Source of the DNA: Diadophis punctatus similis
Taxonomy: Eukaryota; Chordata; Lepidosauria; Squamata; Dipsadidae
Direction of reading: 5' to 3'
NCBI GenBank assembly: GCA_023053685.1
Contig: JALIGW010000003.1
Coordinates: 44,524,496-44,588,495 of the forward strand
Length of the DNA stretch: 64,000 bases
Position 1 is the first letter of the stretch, and the number at the start of each line of letters is the position of its first letter. The position numbers and the translations under genes are program-made. The notes beneath the pieces were generated by a model. That model ran no database searches. It saw nothing but the letters and a program-made list of their open reading frames with translations, and had not been told where the DNA came from. Shown here piece by piece: positions 60,758 through 64,000 of the stretch.

Positions 60758-61869
60758 CTTATATGCTCAACCTAAGCCTGCCTGATCTTTGGGAAAGAGG
60801 CAATAGATATCATGAATGCTTCTTGGTATTGTCTGATGCAAGAGATCATGGGAGACCAGGTTGGGCCTGGAGAAAACTGGGAGGAAGGATTCTGGATCCC
60901 CTAAAATAGCAGCCCTAGTTAGCATGATTATGTGATGTCAAAATCAACAATATGAAAATATAACTGTATTAGGCATGATATGCAAGGATGCTTATGCTTA
61001 TTTCTCTGGAAAATGAAAACATATAATGGCTTGTGCACTTTCCCCTGCATAGAAAAAATGCAGCAATGAATTTGGGTTACTTTGCAAGGAGGAAAAACAG
61101 TTAGCAGAGAAAGTGTTAAATGCCATTTCAGAAGCCTCTAAATGCTTTTAATTGTGATTTCCGGTTTCTGTTTTTCATTTCAAAAAAATGAAGGGGAAAA
61201 GTTGCACGGAACTGAATTCCATGCAGGGACATCTCATAAGAGCTCCTGTTTTCCTTTATTTTAATTATAGGTGGAAAACAGAAAGGAATAGTAACTACAT
61301 TTCTTCCATTACCTCCAGCTAAGTCACTGGTTATGCTTGAGATGGCAGAGATCCCTCTTCCTCAATTATTTACCTTAAATCTAAGCATCAGCAATGTATG
61401 ACTAGAAATATCCCAATCAGTCATCAAGTACCATGTTTATAGTTCTCCCAGCTGCTGCAAAGGAAGTTAGGAGGCCAGCACTTCCTTGCATTTTTATTTG
61501 TCCACCAAAAACATAAGATGAAAAAAAAAATATACACACAGGCATAACTGGGATTGGCACCATCACATAGAAAGTTTGGGAGATGCACAGGGAGCAATGT
61601 CATCATATCTTCAGAGCACTGCAACAAGGCCTTTTGCATTCTCCATTCATGTCTGCCTCATTTTAGCAATATATGTTTTCAAGTCCTTTATGCTAAGTCA
61701 GCACATCTTTCCACCGCCCACTATGGACATCTTGGAGATTTTTGATCATGTCTATTCTGCTTTTACCATTCATCCCTGTTAACTCTTAAAGGGCCACCAG
61801 CCAGCATACCTGGCTTCTTCCTTCTTGCTTCCTTGCAGTCACCTACTTTCCCAGCAGAGGTCATGCCCT
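60758..61869. other. Unassigned low-copy sequence
   Basis: No recognised repeat or exon. Confidence 0.3.
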
Positions 61870-62237
61870 GGGTGGGGCAGTGATGAGTTTCAATTTTTTA
61901 AACTACCAGTTCTGTGGGCGTGGCTTGATTGGTGGGTGTGGCTTGGTGGGCATGTGATGGTGGGCATGGCTTGGTGATCATATGACTTGGTGGGCGTGGC
62001 TTGGTGGGCGTGGCAGGGGAAGGATACTGTAAAATCTCCATTCCCACCCCACTCCAGGGGAAGGTTACTGCAAAATCCCCATTTCCTCCCGATCAGCTGG
62101 GACTCGGGAGGCAGAGAATAGATGATGGTGGGGCAAGTCAGAGGTGGTATTTACCGGTTCTCCGAACTACTCAAAATTTCCACTACTGGTTCTCCAGAAC
62201 TGGTCAGAACCTGCTGAAACCCACCTCTGGGGTGGGG
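61870..62237. mobile_element. hAT element (352 bp) with internal minisatellite
   Basis: Element 61878-62229 begins CAGTGATGAGTTTCAA and ends GAAACCCACCTCTG. Exact duplication GGGTGGGG at 61870-61877 and 62230-62237. 61914-62013 is a run of GTGGGCGTGGCTTG-like units. Confidence 0.94.
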
Positions 62238-64000
62238 CATGATTTCTTCAGCTGGGGTATCTCTTGCCAGTTTGGTGCCCAGAATTGGAAAGCGACAAGA
62301 AATGGAGTGAGGTGTTGTTCTGTCCCATCAGCACATGCATTGCTCGCACAGCAGAGAGCCCCAGCAGGAAGCCACTTGGAATCAGCAGATTGGAATGTTG
62401 TGAGCTTGCAGAGTGTGGTTTCAGCGAGACGTTATCTAATGGAGGAGGAGGGAGGATTAAGCCAAACCCAGAGCACCAGCTTTCAATTAAACCAAGGGAA
62501 TGTGCTGTCTCTTCATCTGATGCAGTAAAAATATCCAAATTGGCTCCTGATGGCATCTTCTTGGGCACAAATCCCTGCTAGTTTGAATCCTAATCCAATT
62601 CCTCCCATGCTAATCAAAGCTGCAGACAGCGGAGGCAATCTCTTGCTTTCAGTATCACCAACGTCATCCATCAGGTATCAATGGCTACTGGCTTCATTAC
62701 AAAGTTAAAAAAAAAAGTAGAAAAGATGCTTTTATTTAACTCCTTTTGCCTCCTCATCCCACATTGATTTCCACAATGCAGACAACATTGCTGAAAAATA
62801 ACACAAAGATACACAGAAGAATGCCTGCAGAATAATAGAACACTGTCTACAGTAATACTTGTTGGAGATGAGAACTATAGCACAGCAACCAAATCAGCAA
62901 AAAGATGGAGGGAAAATCACACATCCACCCATAAAATTTCATCTGTTAGCTAGAATTAAAAAATGTTTTTGTAGTTTTTGAGGGAATAGTAGTATTTCTG
63001 TTTTCCAATTCAAAAATATTGAAAAAGGAACAAATCAGCAAGAACAAAAGAAATAAAAAAATATTTCAACAACAAGGGGAAAAAAGGGAGGGGAGGGTAA
63101 AAATAAACTCATAGATAGGTTCTCACTGAGGTAAAATTATCCTCAAACTCCTCCCAATATCAGGTTCTCACAGTTTTTTAACGTTAGGTAAGCAAGGAAA
63201 CAGAAGGCAACATTCTCATATATGTTTATTTACTCATGGGGCTTAGAAATATATAGGAATTTCTCTCCAGAAGTGCACCAAGCACTGTTGGCAAATGTTA
63301 CAAGGAGCTGCAATGAAAAAGAAAATTTGTTACAAGGTCAATGCATTCAGGGATAAACCAGCAGATTTGAAATATTGTCCCAATACTGTATAAGCTTTTT
63401 CTAAAAGTATCTCAGTGCAAAAGGTAACTGATTTATGTGCAAGTGGGTGTACAGTACTTACAAGAAGTGGACCATAAAGAATATTATCAAATTCACACTT
63501 GACAAGTTATTGGTTCTAAGCGCTTTTTTGAAAAAAGGGTGCATATATTGGATCATTCTCTTAGGAACACTGAAAAGGTTCAAGAGCCATTCACCTTGCA
63601 ACTTCCTCTAACATTTGTCTGCAGTACTGTCTGCTGCCGGGGAAGTGCACATTTGATCAAACTTATAATTGTGCACAAGAATTTTACTTCCATGAGAAGA
63701 ACAAGTCTTCATAATGCTGAATAGCCTGAAGGATGAGAACTTTGAAATTTTCATTCTAACTAATATGAAGGTACTAATCTCGCTCATTGCCGTCTTTCAA
63801 TTTTTAAGCTCCTTGCCTCCATAATAACCTGAGGCAGGGAGTTCCAATGAGTTACTTGTTCTTTATTTGCAGCTATTTACCCTACTTACTAATTGTTACA
63901 ACCAGGAGAAGGGATAATTTAAAACTTCACTGGCAGACTCCTTCTTCCGAATGTTATCCAATAAAATATACTAACAGCAGGTCTGTACCAGTCAGCCTGA
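62238..64000. other. Unassigned low-copy sequence to the window end
   Basis: No recognised repeat. Overlapping open frames of 100-175 codons at 62001-62581 run through or beside the hAT element and have no identifiable domain. The final 1.4 kb is AT-rich. Confidence 0.3.

Noticed and set aside
62001..62581. Overlapping frames of 105-175 codons on both strands
   Set aside because: Partly overlap the hAT element 61878-62229; no domain, splice context or composition supports a gene.

Overview
The window is vertebrate genomic DNA from a squamate reptile, most probably a colubroid-type snake. The evidence is the repeat content: CR1 3' ends with the snake-type tail (a block reading 'ggccaataaaaattctatt' plus ATTCT-like repeats), L2, RTE and L1 LINEs, Sauria-type SINEs, a second tRNA-derived SINE family, many short hAT elements, and a GATA/TATC array of about 3.4 kb of the Bkm type known from snake sex chromosomes. 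No bacterial, viral or organellar block is present. Species and chromosome cannot be read from the sequence. Layout: 0-7 kb is old sequence with an exon-like but broken coding stretch on the minus strand (323-1065), a hAT copy split by an L2 3' end, CR1 fragments, a hAT element with a perfect target duplication (6034-6278) and a solo LTR inside a LINE 3' end (7158-7361). 7.6-15 kb holds a CR1 3'UTR, a 5'-truncated L2 LINE whose reverse transcriptase frame is broken by a single in-frame stop (8943-10868), two Tc/mariner-like palindromic elements, an RTE fragment, a SINE, and two consecutive exon-like segments (14913-15043 and 15256-15338) that splice in phase and may be the 3' end of an unidentified host gene. 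16-19 kb holds hAT-like elements, one carrying a 239-bp palindrome with perfect arms. 19.5-22.95 kb is the GATA array. 23-26.2 kb has five long microsatellites around a minus-strand LINE. 26-29 kb is mostly unassigned sequence with a Penelope-like tail and a Sauria SINE. 29.5-33 kb is a stack of nested insertions (hAT in hAT, then an L1 with its own target duplication and another hAT inside it). 34.5-36.1 kb is a short hAT element split by a 1.4-kb LINE. 39-45.8 kb alternates SINEs, hAT elements and an AT-rich, weakly tandem-repeated tract. 47 kb holds a second solo LTR; 49.4-50.6 kb is the best-preserved LINE reading frame; 50.9-62.2 kb has further hAT elements, an L2 3' end, SINEs and an older mariner-like copy. 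There is no operon-like or multi-gene system. The window reads as an intergenic or intronic, transposon-rich region. The reading frames that look biological are retrotransposon reverse transcriptases plus the few exon-like segments noted. Insertion order can be read directly from target-site duplications at about 17 insertions, which is the most solid information here. Most coordinates of old elements are approximate; those bounded by stated target-site duplications are exact.
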